From NCBI RefSeq assembly GCF_013348785.1, contig NZ_CP054691.1:2046001-2110000 (forward strand): a stretch of 64,000 bases of DNA, in the 5' to 3' direction. Numbering within the stretch: position 1 is the first letter of the stretch; the number at the start of each line of letters is the position of its first letter. A program made the position numbers and the translations under genes. The DNA is from Gordonia sp. X0973 (GTDB lineage Bacteria > Actinomycetota > Actinomycetes > Mycobacteriales > Mycobacteriaceae). This document shows positions 32,252 to 40,775 of the stretch, piece after piece. The notes below the pieces were generated by a model. The model saw only the letters and a program-made list of their open reading frames with translations, did no database searches and was not told the origin of the DNA.

Positions 32252-33436
32252 TCAGACATCGGCGAGTGCGACGGCAGGATCGGCCAGGCGAGCCCTGTCG
32301 ACGACCCTCCCCGACTCGAGCAATGCCACCAGATCATCGCCGGCATCCCAGATGTTCACGTTCATCGCCGCGGCGACTTTGCCGTCGACGAGCCAGAACG
32401 CGAGGTATTCGAGGTCGTCGACACTGCCCCGGATCACCAGTTCGTCGTCGCCGGAGGCGAACCCGCGGTACTCCATCCCGAACTCGTACTGGTCGGTGTA
32501 GAAGTACGGCAGCCGCTCGTACTCCTCGTCGCCGCCGAGAACATTCGCCGCCGCCACTGTCGGTTGGTTGAGGGCGTTCGCCCAGTGTTCGACGCGCAAC
32601 CGCCCGTACCGCGGGTGGTCGTGGTTGGCGATGTCGCCGACGGCGAAGATGTCCGGATCGCTGGTCCGCAGCCCCGCGTCGACATCGATTCCGTTGCCGA
32701 CGGCCAGCCCGGCGTCACGGGCGAGGTCGACGACCGGCTCGGCCCCGATGCCGACGACGACCGTGTCCGCCGCCAACCGCTCCCCGCCGTCGATGACGAC
32801 GACCCCGGGTTCGATCGATTCCACTCCCGTCCCCAGGCGCAGATCGACGCCGTGCCGGCGGTGCAGATCGGCGATGACCTCGCCCTGTCGCGCGCCCAGC
32901 ACCTTCTCCAGCGGCACGTCGGCGGGTTCGACGACGGTCACCGCGGTGCCCGCGGCGCGAGCGGCCGCGGCCACCTCCAATCCGATCCAACCGGCACCGA
33001 CGATCACCAGCGACTTGCCGTCGCCGAACTTCTCCCGCAGCAGATCGGAGTCGTCGAGGGTCCGCAGATAGAGGACGTCGGGCTTGCCGGGGAACGGGCG
33101 GGGCCTCGATCCGGTGGCGATGACGACCTTGTCGTAGGCCACCGACGTCCCGTCGGAGAGCCGAACCAGCTTGGCGTCGCGATCGATCTTCTCGGCGCTC
33201 ACCCCGGTGCGCAGATCGACCTTGTGCTCGTCGTACCAGGCGCGGTCGTGGACGAAGACCGAATCGCGATCGTCCGCCCCCGAGAGATAGCCCTTCGACA
33301 GTGGCGGGCGTTCGTAGGGCAGATGAGATTCGGCGGCGACGAGCACGATCGGCCCGTCGAACCCCTTCTCGCGCAGTGCTTCGGCGGTCTTCGCTCCCGC
33401 AAGGCCGCCCCCGATGATCACCGTCGTATCAGCCAT
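32252..33436 (-). CDS. FAD-dependent NAD(P)H:ferredoxin-type oxidoreductase
   Basis: Flavoprotein of 394 residues of the ferredoxin/rubredoxin-reductase family. The FAD loop is 'VIIGGGLAGAKTAEALRE' and the NAD(P) loop 'VIVGAGWIGLEVAAAA'. Between them are 'PYERPPLSKGYL' and the ATG motif 'VVIATGSRPR'. The second FAD motif is 'DIFAVGDIA', and a C-terminal reductase_C domain starts near 320 ('QYEFGMEYRGF'). No ferredoxin or P450 gene is adjacent, so the electron acceptor is not known. ATG 33436 fits the conserved N-terminus. Confidence 0.88.
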   Translation of the reverse strand: MADTTVIIGGGLAGAKTAEALREKGFDGPIVLVAAESHLPYERPPLSKGYLSGADDRDSVFVHDRAWYDEHKVDLRTGVSAEKIDRDAKLVRLSDGTSVAYDKVVIATGSRPRPFPGKPDVLYLRTLDDSDLLREKFGDGKSLVIVGAGWIGLEVAAAARAAGTAVTVVEPADVPLEKVLGARQGEVIADLHRRHGVDLRLGTGVESIEPGVVVIDGGERLAADTVVVGIGAEPVVDLARDAGLAVGNGIDVDAGLRTSDPDIFAVGDIANHDHPRYGRLRVEHWANALNQPTVAAANVLGGDEEYERLPYFYTDQYEFGMEYRGFASGDDELVIRGSVDDLEYLAFWLVDGKVAAAMNVNIWDAGDDLVALLESGRVVDRARLADPAVALADV

Positions 33437-33546
33437 ACATTTCAGGCTACGCCGCACCGCCGACGCGCCCGGGTCCGTCTTTCGCCGAATGGCCACGACC
33501 GCAGCGGAACCTCCGATGCATGCCGACGCCTTGAGACAATCAGACA

Positions 33547-34278
33547 ATGGGCATATTTCCGAAGTCCGGTCCGACCGGCCGGTGGAGCACGTCGGCGGTG
33601 TGGCTCGACGACTTCCGGCAGGCGGCGGATGCGCGCGCGACGACCCCCGATCCGGACTGGGCCGGCGGCGCCCGGCTGGGGCCGGCGGTCGTCCGGAGTC
33701 TGCAACGCTTCCAGGTCGGCGAGAGCGGCGACGGCGAGGAACTCATCAACGCGGCCGTCGCGCACGGCGATGCCGACTACGCGCGTGCGGTGCACCTCTT
33801 CGTCGCCGAGGAACAGAACCATGCGCGGATGCTCGCCGAACTCCTCCACTCGGCCGGTCACCCCACGATCGACCGACACTGGAGCGACGCGGTGTTCATC
33901 CGGGTAAGGCGACTGGCGGGCTTGCGTGCCGAGGTGATGGTGCTCGCGGTGGCCGAGGTGATCGCGCTCCGCTACTACCGCGCACTCGCCGACGGGGGCG
34001 GCGACCCGCTCCTGCGCGAGGTATCGCTGCGCATCCTCGACGACGAGTTCCGCCACGTGGCGTTTCAAGGTTCCCGACTGGCCGAGGAGTTCGCGAGGAC
34101 GACTCCGCCGTTCCGCCGTCTCGCGGGCGGCGTATGGACGGCCTTCGCCCTGGTCGTTGCCACCGTGGTCGCGATCGACCACGGTGCGGCCCTGGCCGCT
34201 ACCGGACTGACCCGTCGGGGATTCGTCGCCGATTGCGCGGTCCTCTTCCGACGCTTCGCCGACCGCGCGTTCCGCTAG
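33547..34278 (+). CDS. Ferritin-like diiron-domain protein
   Basis: A 243-residue protein with a four-helix ferritin-like core carrying likely diiron ligands. ExxH-type motifs appear in 'FVAEEQNHARMLAELL' and 'LDDEFRHVAFQGS', and a further glutamate lies in 'MVLAVAEVIALRYY'. A hydrophobic C-terminal helix (about 195-220) could anchor it to the membrane. Related actinobacterial proteins are annotated only as ferritin-like. An oxygenase or desaturase-like role is possible, but none is proven. It converges on pnp across a bidirectional terminator. Confidence 0.7.
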   Translation: MGIFPKSGPTGRWSTSAVWLDDFRQAADARATTPDPDWAGGARLGPAVVRSLQRFQVGESGDGEELINAAVAHGDADYARAVHLFVAEEQNHARMLAELLHSAGHPTIDRHWSDAVFIRVRRLAGLRAEVMVLAVAEVIALRYYRALADGGGDPLLREVSLRILDDEFRHVAFQGSRLAEEFARTTPPFRRLAGGVWTAFALVVATVVAIDHGAALAATGLTRRGFVADCAVLFRRFADRAFR

Positions 34279-34328
34279 CAGAACCCGGCGCCGCGGCACC
34301 GCACGTCGTCACGGCCTCAGACAAACGA

Positions 34329-34373
34329 CGGTGCCGCAGACCCGACCGGGATTGGTCGGGGCCTGCGGCACCG
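34329..34373. terminator. Bidirectional terminator between ferritin-like gene and pnp
   Basis: A long hairpin, CGGTGCCGCAG plus CCCGACC on the left and GGTCGGG plus CTGCGGCACCG on the right (34329-34373), with small internal bulges. It lies between the convergent stops at 34278 and 34396 and can serve both strands. Confidence 0.85.
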
Positions 34374-34395
34374 TGTCGTCGTCGATCAGTCGCGG

Positions 34396-36651
34396 TTAGG
34401 CGTCCGCAGCCGCCGGGGCGTCGTCGGCGACGGGGATCAGGCTGATCTTGCCGCGCTCGTCGATGTCGGCGATCTCCACGCGCAGCTTCGAGCCGACGTT
34501 CACCACGTCCTCGACCTTGTCGATGCGCTTGCCGTTGCCCAGCTTGGAGATGTGGACCAGGCCGTCGCGACCGGGCAGCAGCGAGACGAACGCGCCGAAG
34601 GCGGTGGTCTTGACGACCGTGCCCAGGAAGCGCTCGCCGACCTTCGGCAGCTGCGGGTTGGCGATGGCGTTGATCGCGTCGATCGCGGCCTGGGCCGACG
34701 GTCCGTCGACCGCGCCGACGAACACGGTGCCGTCGTCCTCGATCGAGATGTTGGCGCCGGTCTCCTCGGTGATGCCGTTGATGGTCTTGCCCTTGGGGCC
34801 GATCAGCTCGCCGATCTTGTCCATCGGGATCTTCACGGTGGTGATGCGCGGCGCGTACGGGCTCATCTCGTCCGGCTCGTCGATGGCCTCGGCCATCACG
34901 TCGAGGATCGTGAGTCGGGCGTCGCGGGCCTGGCTCAGCGCACCCGCGAGCACCTTCGACGGGATGCCGTCGAGCTTGGTGTCGAGCTGCAGAGCGGTCA
35001 CGAAATCCTTCGTGCCGGCGACCTTGAAGTCCATGTCGCCGAAGGCGTCCTCGGCACCGAGGATGTCGGTCAGCGCCACGTAGCGGGTCTCGGTCTTGCC
35101 GTCGACGGTGACCTCGTCGGAGACCAGGCCCATCGCGATGCCGGCAACCGGCGCCTTCAGCGGCACACCGGCGTTGAGCAGCGACATCGTCGACGCACAC
35201 ACCGAGCCCATCGACGTCGAGCCGTTGGAGCCCAACGCCTCGGACACCTGGCGGATCGCGTACGGGAACTCCTCGACGCTCGGCAGCACCGGCACCAGGG
35301 CGCGCTCGGCGAGCGCACCGTGGCCGATTTCGCGGCGCTTGGGCGATCCGACGCGGCCGGTCTCACCGGTCGAGTACGGCGGGAAGTTGTAGTGGTGCAT
35401 GTAGCGCTTGGACTTCTCCGGGCCGAGCGAGTCGATCTGCTGGGCCATCTTGACCATGTCGAGCGTGGTGACACCCATGATCTGGGTCTCGCCGCGCTCG
35501 AACAATGCGCTGCCGTGGGCGCGCGGGATGACCGCGACCTCGGCCGAGAGCGACCGGATGTCGGTGATGCCGCGGCCGTCGATGCGGAAATGGTCGGTCA
35601 GGATGCGCTGGCGCACGAGCTTCTTGGTCAGCGAGCGGTAGGCCGCGCCGATCTCCTTCTCGCGGCCCTCGAACTTCTCGCCGAGGCTGTCGAGCAGCTC
35701 CGCCTTCAGCTCGTCGGTCTTCTCGTCGCGCTCCTGCTTGCCCGCGATCGTCAGGATCTGGCCGAGCTTCTCCGCCGCGGCGGCCTCGACGGCCTCGTAG
35801 ACGTCGCTCTCGTAGGGCGGGAACAGCGGGAACTCGCCGGTCGGCTTCGCGGCGGCGTCGGCGAGGCTCTTCTGGGCCTCACACAGGCGGGCGATGAACG
35901 GCTTGGCGGCCTCGAGGCCCTCCGCGACGATCGCCTCGGTCGGCGCCTGGGCACCGCCCGCGATGAGCTCGAGGACGTTGTCGGTGGCCTCGGCCTCGAC
36001 CATCATGATCGCGACGTCGGCGTTGTCACCGGAGCCCTCCGTGATGCGGCCGGCGACGACCATGTTGAACACGGCGCCCTTGAGCTGCTCGACGGTCGGG
36101 AAGGCGACCCACTGGCCGGCCTTGTTCTCGTCGGTGGGGATGAGGGCGACGCGCACGCCGCCGACCGGGCCGGAGAACGGCAGGCCGGCGATCTGGGTCG
36201 ACGCGGAGGCCGCGTTGATCGCGACGACGTCGTAGTACTCGTTCGGGTCGAGAGAGAGGATCGTCTCGATGACCTGGATCTCGTTGCGCAGGCCGTCGAC
36301 GAACGTCGGGCGCAGCGGCCGGTCGATGAGGCGGCAGGTGAGGATCGCGTCGGTCGACGGGCGGCCCTCGCGGCGGAAGAACGAGCCGGGGATGCGGCCC
36401 GCGGCGTACATGCGCTCCTCGACGTCGACGGTCAGCGGGAAGAAGTCGAAGTGATCCTTCGGCGCCTTCGACGCGGAGGTCGTCGAGAGGATCATCGTCT
36501 CCTCGTCGAGGTAGGCGACGACCGAGCCGGAGGCCTGCAGCGCGAGGCGGCCGGTCTCGAAGCGGATGGTGCGGGTGCCGAAGCTGCCGTTGTCGATGAT
36601 CGCGGTGGCTTCGGTGACGTCGTCTTCGTAGACGTCGATGTTGTCAGACAT
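34396..36651 (-). CDS. pnp: Polynucleotide phosphorylase / GpsI
   Basis: 3'-to-5' phosphorolytic RNase of 751 residues. Domains: RNase PH 1 (about 20-150; '[11 protein letters not shown]'), a helical linker, RNase PH 2 (about 340-560; '[11 protein letters not shown]', '[17 protein letters not shown]' and '[19 protein letters not shown]'), a KH domain near 600-650 with the GxxG loop 'LIGPKGKTI', and an S1 domain ('[18 protein letters not shown]'). The tail is short and Ala/Asp-rich. Start ATG 36651 was chosen because the product then begins MSDNIDV. In most relatives rpsO is the near upstream neighbour; here it is 5.5 kb away. Confidence 0.97.
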   Translation of the reverse strand: MSDNIDVYEDDVTEATAIIDNGSFGTRTIRFETGRLALQASGSVVAYLDEETMILSTTSASKAPKDHFDFFPLTVDVEERMYAAGRIPGSFFRREGRPSTDAILTCRLIDRPLRPTFVDGLRNEIQVIETILSLDPNEYYDVVAINAASASTQIAGLPFSGPVGGVRVALIPTDENKAGQWVAFPTVEQLKGAVFNMVVAGRITEGSGDNADVAIMMVEAEATDNVLELIAGGAQAPTEAIVAEGLEAAKPFIARLCEAQKSLADAAAKPTGEFPLFPPYESDVYEAVEAAAAEKLGQILTIAGKQERDEKTDELKAELLDSLGEKFEGREKEIGAAYRSLTKKLVRQRILTDHFRIDGRGITDIRSLSAEVAVIPRAHGSALFERGETQIMGVTTLDMVKMAQQIDSLGPEKSKRYMHHYNFPPYSTGETGRVGSPKRREIGHGALAERALVPVLPSVEEFPYAIRQVSEALGSNGSTSMGSVCASTMSLLNAGVPLKAPVAGIAMGLVSDEVTVDGKTETRYVALTDILGAEDAFGDMDFKVAGTKDFVTALQLDTKLDGIPSKVLAGALSQARDARLTILDVMAEAIDEPDEMSPYAPRITTVKIPMDKIGELIGPKGKTINGITEETGANISIEDDGTVFVGAVDGPSAQAAIDAINAIANPQLPKVGERFLGTVVKTTAFGAFVSLLPGRDGLVHISKLGNGKRIDKVEDVVNVGSKLRVEIADIDERGKISLIPVADDAPAAADA

Positions 36652-37019
36652 GTTTTTCGGGTGTGTCCCTTCGTGTCGGCGAGTCCTGGCGGACGCGCCG
36701 TGGATATGCGAAACGACACCGCTGCACGCCGAAGACGGCACGGTATCGGGAGACAGGCGCAGATATGCACAGAATCGCCGTGAACGCCGGTGTGCATGCG
36801 TCGCATGCGGTGCAGACGGCCTTCGATCGAAGCAGCCGGAACGAGGTTTTGCACTCTCGCCTTCCGGCGGCCACTACCGAGGACCGATCTGACTCGATCT
36901 TCCAGCGGTTCGGGTGACATCGGCAATCGACGATGTTTCCAACCGGCAGTTTAGCATCTGGGACTCCCGTGGCCGCGTCACATGCGCGGCCACGGGGTGG
37001 CGGGGGCCCGCGGCCGGGC
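36652..37019. other. 368-bp gap: pnp leader and SnoaL-like gene 3' region
   Basis: No convincing gene is seen. On the minus strand it holds the pnp promoter/leader. A perfect 15-bp palindrome, GCATGCG-T-CGCATGC, lies at 36794-36808 and could be an operator or a leader hairpin. TAAACT at about 36945-36950 (minus strand) is a possible distant -10 box. The terminator at 36966-36996 belongs to the upstream SnoaL-like gene. Confidence 0.5.
36966..36996 (-). terminator. Terminator after SnoaL-like gene
   Basis: A 12-bp perfect stem, CCCGTGGCCGCG (36966-36977) with CGCGGCCACGGG (36985-36996), and a 7-nt loop, 23 nt beyond the stop at 37020 on the minus strand. Confidence 0.85.
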
Positions 37020-37412
37020 CTACAGGAAGAAGGTCGCGCTCTCGAAAAGGATCTTCCCGTCGCGGATGTGGTAGGTCTCGGTGCCCCGGCGGTTGCCGCC
37101 GAGTTCGACGACGAGGTAGCCGTATTCGCCGTCGGCGACGAGGGTCTTCAACGTGTATTCCGGCTCGACGTCGCCGGTCGGCGAACCGAGTGCCTTCATC
37201 ATCTCGGCCAGGTCGGTCTTGACCCACGCCTCGATCCCGGCGCGGCCGCGCACCGGACCGTCGGCGAAGGTGGTCATCACGACGCAGTCCTCGGCGTAGT
37301 CGGCCGCGATGGTCGCGGGGTCCATGGTGTTCATCGCCGCCATATGGTTCTGGAGGACCGCCATCGTCGACGCCGAGACGGGGTCGAGGTCGGTTGCAGC
37401 TGCTTGGGTCAC
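37020..37412 (-). CDS. SnoaL/NTF2-like small protein
   Basis: A 130-residue protein with the cone-shaped NTF2/SnoaL-like fold pattern: a helical start ('QNHMAAMNTMDPATIAADYAEDCVV' in part), then alternating strands ending in 'HIRDGKILFESATFFL'. Such proteins bind or isomerise small molecules, or are stress-related; no catalytic residue can be named with confidence. It is monocistronic, with its own terminator, divergent from the luciferase-like gene. Confidence 0.75.
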   Translation of the reverse strand: MTQAAATDLDPVSASTMAVLQNHMAAMNTMDPATIAADYAEDCVVMTTFADGPVRGRAGIEAWVKTDLAEMMKALGSPTGDVEPEYTLKTLVADGEYGYLVVELGGNRRGTETYHIRDGKILFESATFFL

Positions 37413-37559
37413 GGGTTCTCCTTGATTCGGGTGCGGCCGTCGCGAGTGACGTCCGCCACATATCGATCATCGCGACGCGGGCGTCCGCCGAGTGTTCAAC
37501 TTCTTGGACAGGGTTCGCGGGAACCGGCCCCGGCTACCGACCCCACCCGCGAGGGAATT

Positions 37560-37579
37560 AACCGGACCCTGGTCCGGTT
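37560..37579. promoter_or_regulatory. Perfect 20-bp palindromic operator candidate
   Basis: AACCGGACC (37560-37568), CT, GGTCCGGTT (37571-37579): a perfect 9-bp inverted repeat. It lies immediately before the GGAGGTGAC ribosome site of the luciferase-like gene. The form is typical of a dimeric TetR- or MarR-type repressor site. No regulator gene lies next to it. Confidence 0.6.
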
Positions 37580-37588
37580 GGAGGTGAC

Positions 37589-38608
37589 ATGAAGAACATC
37601 GGATTTCTCTCCTTCGGCCACTGGTCGCCCGGGAAGGGTTCGCAGACGCGCTCGGCGTCGGACGCGCTGCTGCAGTCGGTGGAGCTCGCCGTCGCTGCCG
37701 AGGAACTCGGCGCCGACGGCGCCTACTTCCGCGTCCACCACTTCGCGCGACAGCTGGCCTCGCCGTTCCCGCTACTCGCCGCCATCGGCGCCAAGACCGA
37801 AAGCATCGAGATCGGCACCGGCGTCATCGACATGCGCTACGAGAACCCGCTCTACATGGCCGAGGACGCCGGCGCCGCCGATCTGCTGTCGCGCGGACGG
37901 CTCCAGCTCGGGATCAGCCGGGGATCGCCCGAGCAGGTCATCGAGGGATACAAGTACTTCGGCTACGTCCCGGAGGAGGATTCCTCCGACGCCGAGATGG
38001 CCCGCGCCCACACCGCGACCTTCCTCCAGGCGATCGACGGTGCGCGGTTCGCCCAACCCAACCCGCGGCCCATGTTCCCCAATCCACCCGGCCCGTTGGG
38101 GATCGAACCCCAGTCCCCGGGCCTGCGCGACCGCATCTGGTGGGGTGCCGGCACCCGCGCCACCGCCGAGTGGACCGCCGCGCAGGGGATGAACCTGATG
38201 AGTTCGACACTGCTCACCGAGGACACCGGCGTGCCGTTCCACCAGTTGCAGGCCGAGCAGATCCAGCGCTTCCGCGACGCCTGGACCGAGGCCGGCCACG
38301 AGCGCGAGCCGCGCGTCTCGGTCAGCCGCAGCATCTTCGCCCTCGTCGACGACCGCGACCACGCCTACTTCGGCATGCGCGGCGACGACTCCGATCAAGT
38401 GGGCATCATCGACAACGTGAAGGCCCGCTTCGGCCGCAGCTATGCCGCCGAGCCCGACGAGTTGATCGAGCAGCTCCGCGAGGACGAGGCCATCGCCGCC
38501 GCCGACACCCTGCTGCTCACCGTGCCCAACCAGCTCGGCGTCGACTACAACGCCCACGTCATCGAGTCGATCCTCACCCACGTCGCGCCGGCACTCGGCT
38601 GGCGCTGA
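37589..38608 (+). CDS. LLM-class (luciferase-like) flavin monooxygenase
   Basis: Bacterial-luciferase-like TIM-barrel monooxygenase of 339 residues. Family features: 'NIGFLSFGHW' first strand, 'AAEELGADGAYFRVHHFARQL' in part after the first helices, 'IGTGVIDMRYENP' and 'GRLQLGISRGSPEQ'. It uses FMNH2 or F420H2; which one cannot be decided here. Substrate unknown. Expression is probably controlled through the palindrome that covers the region just before the ribosome site. Confidence 0.85.
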   Translation: MKNIGFLSFGHWSPGKGSQTRSASDALLQSVELAVAAEELGADGAYFRVHHFARQLASPFPLLAAIGAKTESIEIGTGVIDMRYENPLYMAEDAGAADLLSRGRLQLGISRGSPEQVIEGYKYFGYVPEEDSSDAEMARAHTATFLQAIDGARFAQPNPRPMFPNPPGPLGIEPQSPGLRDRIWWGAGTRATAEWTAAQGMNLMSSTLLTEDTGVPFHQLQAEQIQRFRDAWTEAGHEREPRVSVSRSIFALVDDRDHAYFGMRGDDSDQVGIIDNVKARFGRSYAAEPDELIEQLREDEAIAAADTLLLTVPNQLGVDYNAHVIESILTHVAPALGWR

Positions 38609-38651
38609 GGACCTCGATCGACGACCCTGCGCCGATCGACCGACGGCGTTG

Positions 38652-38680
38652 TTGAACTCTTCGATGGCAGACGTTAGATT
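38652..38680 (+). promoter_or_regulatory. Sigma-A-type promoter of the WXG100 cassette
   Basis: TTGAAC (38652-38657) and TAGATT (38675-38680) are separated by 17 bp, close to the ideal housekeeping promoter. Only 6 nt separate the -10 box from the GTG start at 38687, so the transcript should be leaderless. Confidence 0.7.
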
Positions 38681-38686
38681 CGCGAC

Positions 38687-39013
38687 GTGACCGATCACGA
38701 CCAGGGCGACACGGGCAGCTTTCGTTTCGAGAAAGAGTCGGTAGCACATTTCGGAAAGCAAATGTGGCGCGTATCGGACGATCTCGGACAAATCGACGCC
38801 ATGTCGATATTGTCGAACGGCGCGACGGCCTGCCGCGGGACCGATTTGGAGCGCGGGCTCAAGAAGCGCGCGGTCGAACAGCACGACATCGTCACGGCGT
38901 TATCGGCCGGCCTGGACGAGTTCGGCAAAGAGGTGAAGCAGGCCGTCACCGCGGTCATGCGCACCGAAGACGAATCCGCGAACCGGATAACGAACGCCTA
39001 CAAGCGCCTATGA
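38687..39013 (+). CDS. Small ESX-type partner protein (EspC/WXG100-like)
   Basis: A 108-residue, mostly helical protein without a signal peptide: 'FRFEKESVAHFGKQMWRVSDDL' in part resembles the first helix of EspC/DUF2580-like ESX partners. No WXG motif stands at the helical turn (it reads SNG), and no C-terminal YxxxD/E signal is evident. It starts with GTG, directly after a strong promoter. Its last codons overlap the start of the WXG-headed toxin-like gene (ATGA). Probably it pairs with that N-terminus to form the helical hairpin dimer exported by a type VII system. The base composition looks less GC-rich than neighbouring genes. Confidence 0.65.
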   Translation: MTDHDQGDTGSFRFEKESVAHFGKQMWRVSDDLGQIDAMSILSNGATACRGTDLERGLKKRAVEQHDIVTALSAGLDEFGKEVKQAVTAVMRTEDESANRITNAYKRL

Positions 39014-40251
39014 CACTCGGGATCAGCCAGGTCGAAGGTTTCTCCATTGGCTCGCTCACCGAAACCGCCGACGGCCTCAGTTCTGGCTCGGAGGCACTGG
39101 AGTCCAACGCCACCACCGTGATCAACAGCCTCGATCGGGTGTCGACCGATTGGAGCGGCGAAGCCAAGACCCAAGCCGCGGTCAAGGCGAAGGATCATGC
39201 CGATCAGATCAACGACCGCTCCAAGCGGTGGACCGATGCCGCGGTCGTGTTGCGGAACGCGGCGGATCAGCTCGGGAAGCTCAAGGACGAGATCATCGCC
39301 ACGGCCAACGACATGATCGTGCGATACGTTTGCGACGTCGCCGACAACGGCGTCGCGACCGTCAAAGGCAGCTACCTGGCGATGCTCGCGGATGTCTACA
39401 AGGACGATCCGAAAGGCCTGGCCACCGCGCGTCATTCCGCTTTTTCCTTGGCGCAGAAGACCTCCTACAAGCTCGTCACCTTGCTGAACTCGATGGATGT
39501 GGCCGCCCAGTACTACGACTGGACGGTCGAGAGCGCACTCCTGGGATACGGGATTCATCCGACGGGCGCCCGTCCGTTCGTGCCGCGAATCCCACCTCCC
39601 CCCGCCGCCCCCAGCGGACCGATCGACGACGCGAATCGGGACGGCTCCGGACCCGCGCAATACGACACCTACAAGCCCAATCTCCTCAACCAGACCTATC
39701 TGCAAGGCCTGCGGGCCGCGGCACAATCCGGAGCACTCGCGACCTCCCCGGCCTTGCCGATCGCCGGACGCCTGATGCGTCACTTCTTCGGAAACTCCGG
39801 CAAGCCCTACAATTTCGACGTCGATACGATGCGCGGAGATATGCCGGGATTCGCCGGAACGGCGGATAACGACGCTCGCAGGCGGGCCAACGATGCGCTT
39901 TCGGTAATGCCCGAGGGCTATCACGGACCCGTGGCGTTTCAAGGGGCTTGGAACGAGGGCGACAAAGGATTCCGCCCGGATGCCACTTCCCATCCGGACT
40001 ATTGGGCATCGCTGGGTACCTTCGCCTATCAGACGAGCGGCGTCTACATGCCGGAGGACGGCGGAAACGGTACCGGACCCGCCAATATCACCTATCAGAC
40101 CAGCATCTACGACTACTACAACTGGGACACCACCAAGAAGAACTACTCGGAGCAGTACTCCGACCTGAACGATCTCCACCGTGCCGGCTGGGCCCAGAAC
40201 TACCAGGTCTACGGAACGTCCGGGCCCTCATCGGTCACGGTCCCGCAGTGA
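39010..40251 (+). CDS. WXG100-headed protein with toxin-like C-terminal domain
   Basis: A 413-residue protein. Residues 1-100 are a WXG100-type helical hairpin with W48-S49-G50. Residues 100-190 are helical. A Pro-rich linker (PPPPAAPSGP) lies near 196-205. The C-terminal domain (about 245-413) opens with 'RHFFGNSGKPYNFDVD' (H258) and contains 'YDYYNWDTTK' (D368-D373) and 'DLHRAGWAQNYQVYG' (H390, R391). This layout is that of ESX-exported polymorphic toxins (LXG/WXG-type). From memory, the order of blocks resembles the colicin M domain (HYLWGNG, DDKYDFN, GKEYQI), which cuts lipid-linked peptidoglycan precursor; the resemblance is weak and the colicin M catalytic His is not at its usual place. 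Function is therefore a hypothesis. Confidence 0.6.
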   Translation: MTLGISQVEGFSIGSLTETADGLSSGSEALESNATTVINSLDRVSTDWSGEAKTQAAVKAKDHADQINDRSKRWTDAAVVLRNAADQLGKLKDEIIATANDMIVRYVCDVADNGVATVKGSYLAMLADVYKDDPKGLATARHSAFSLAQKTSYKLVTLLNSMDVAAQYYDWTVESALLGYGIHPTGARPFVPRIPPPPAAPSGPIDDANRDGSGPAQYDTYKPNLLNQTYLQGLRAAAQSGALATSPALPIAGRLMRHFFGNSGKPYNFDVDTMRGDMPGFAGTADNDARRRANDALSVMPEGYHGPVAFQGAWNEGDKGFRPDATSHPDYWASLGTFAYQTSGVYMPEDGGNGTGPANITYQTSIYDYYNWDTTKKNYSEQYSDLNDLHRAGWAQNYQVYGTSGPSSVTVPQ

Positions 40252-40286
40252 ACGGACTCGGGAGATTGGGAACTAAGGTGACGACC

Positions 40287-40727
40287 ATGATCGGTGGATC
40301 CCGAGCCGCTACGACGATCGCCGCGGCGACCCTCATCGTGGTCGGCCTGGCGTCGTGCACCGTGGGTACCGGCCACCGCGCCGGTCAGCTGGCCGACCGA
40401 ATCGGTGTGAGCGTGCCACCCGGCGCCACTCGTCTCGCGGTCGACGATCCGCCGGGCGGCGGTCAGGGCAGCTGTTCGAGCCTCGCGTTCCTACTCCCCC
40501 GAACCGAGTGGAAAAGCTATGTCGGCCAATACTTCTCCGTCGACACCCTCGACAAGCTGGATTCCGTTCCGGGATTCTGCGGGCACGCGCTGATCGACTG
40601 CGACGGCGGCGCCCTCGCCACCGGTTTTCAGGCCTCCGGGGACCACCGCGGCTTGAAGCGCTCACTCGAAGTCATCCCCGACTGCGTCGACGGCCAGGCG
40701 AAGATCGCCTGGGGGACCACCGGCTGA
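40287..40727 (+). CDS. Lipoprotein, candidate immunity protein of the cassette
   Basis: A 146-residue lipoprotein: a short basic start, a hydrophobic helix and the lipobox LASC with the lipidated cysteine at residue 24. The mature part has four more cysteines (in GSCSS, GFCGH, IDCDG and PDCVD), enough for two disulfides outside the membrane. ATG 40287 follows AAGGTG by 6 nt. A GTG at 40248 that overlaps the toxin stop (GTGA) is in frame and would add 13 residues. It sits 35 nt after the toxin-like gene on the same transcript, the usual place of an immunity gene. A surface immunity protein would suit a toxin acting in the cell envelope. The family is not recognised. Confidence 0.6.
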   Translation: MIGGSRAATTIAAATLIVVGLASCTVGTGHRAGQLADRIGVSVPPGATRLAVDDPPGGGQGSCSSLAFLLPRTEWKSYVGQYFSVDTLDKLDSVPGFCGHALIDCDGGALATGFQASGDHRGLKRSLEVIPDCVDGQAKIAWGTTG

Positions 40728-40775
40728 ACCACCTGCCACGGGCGCGGCCACACCGGCCCCACTAGTGTCAGTCGC

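Noticed and set aside
38687..40727. Full ESX/type VII secretion locus
   Set aside because: No EccB/C/D/E, mycosin or PE/PPE gene is in the window; only a possible exported cassette.
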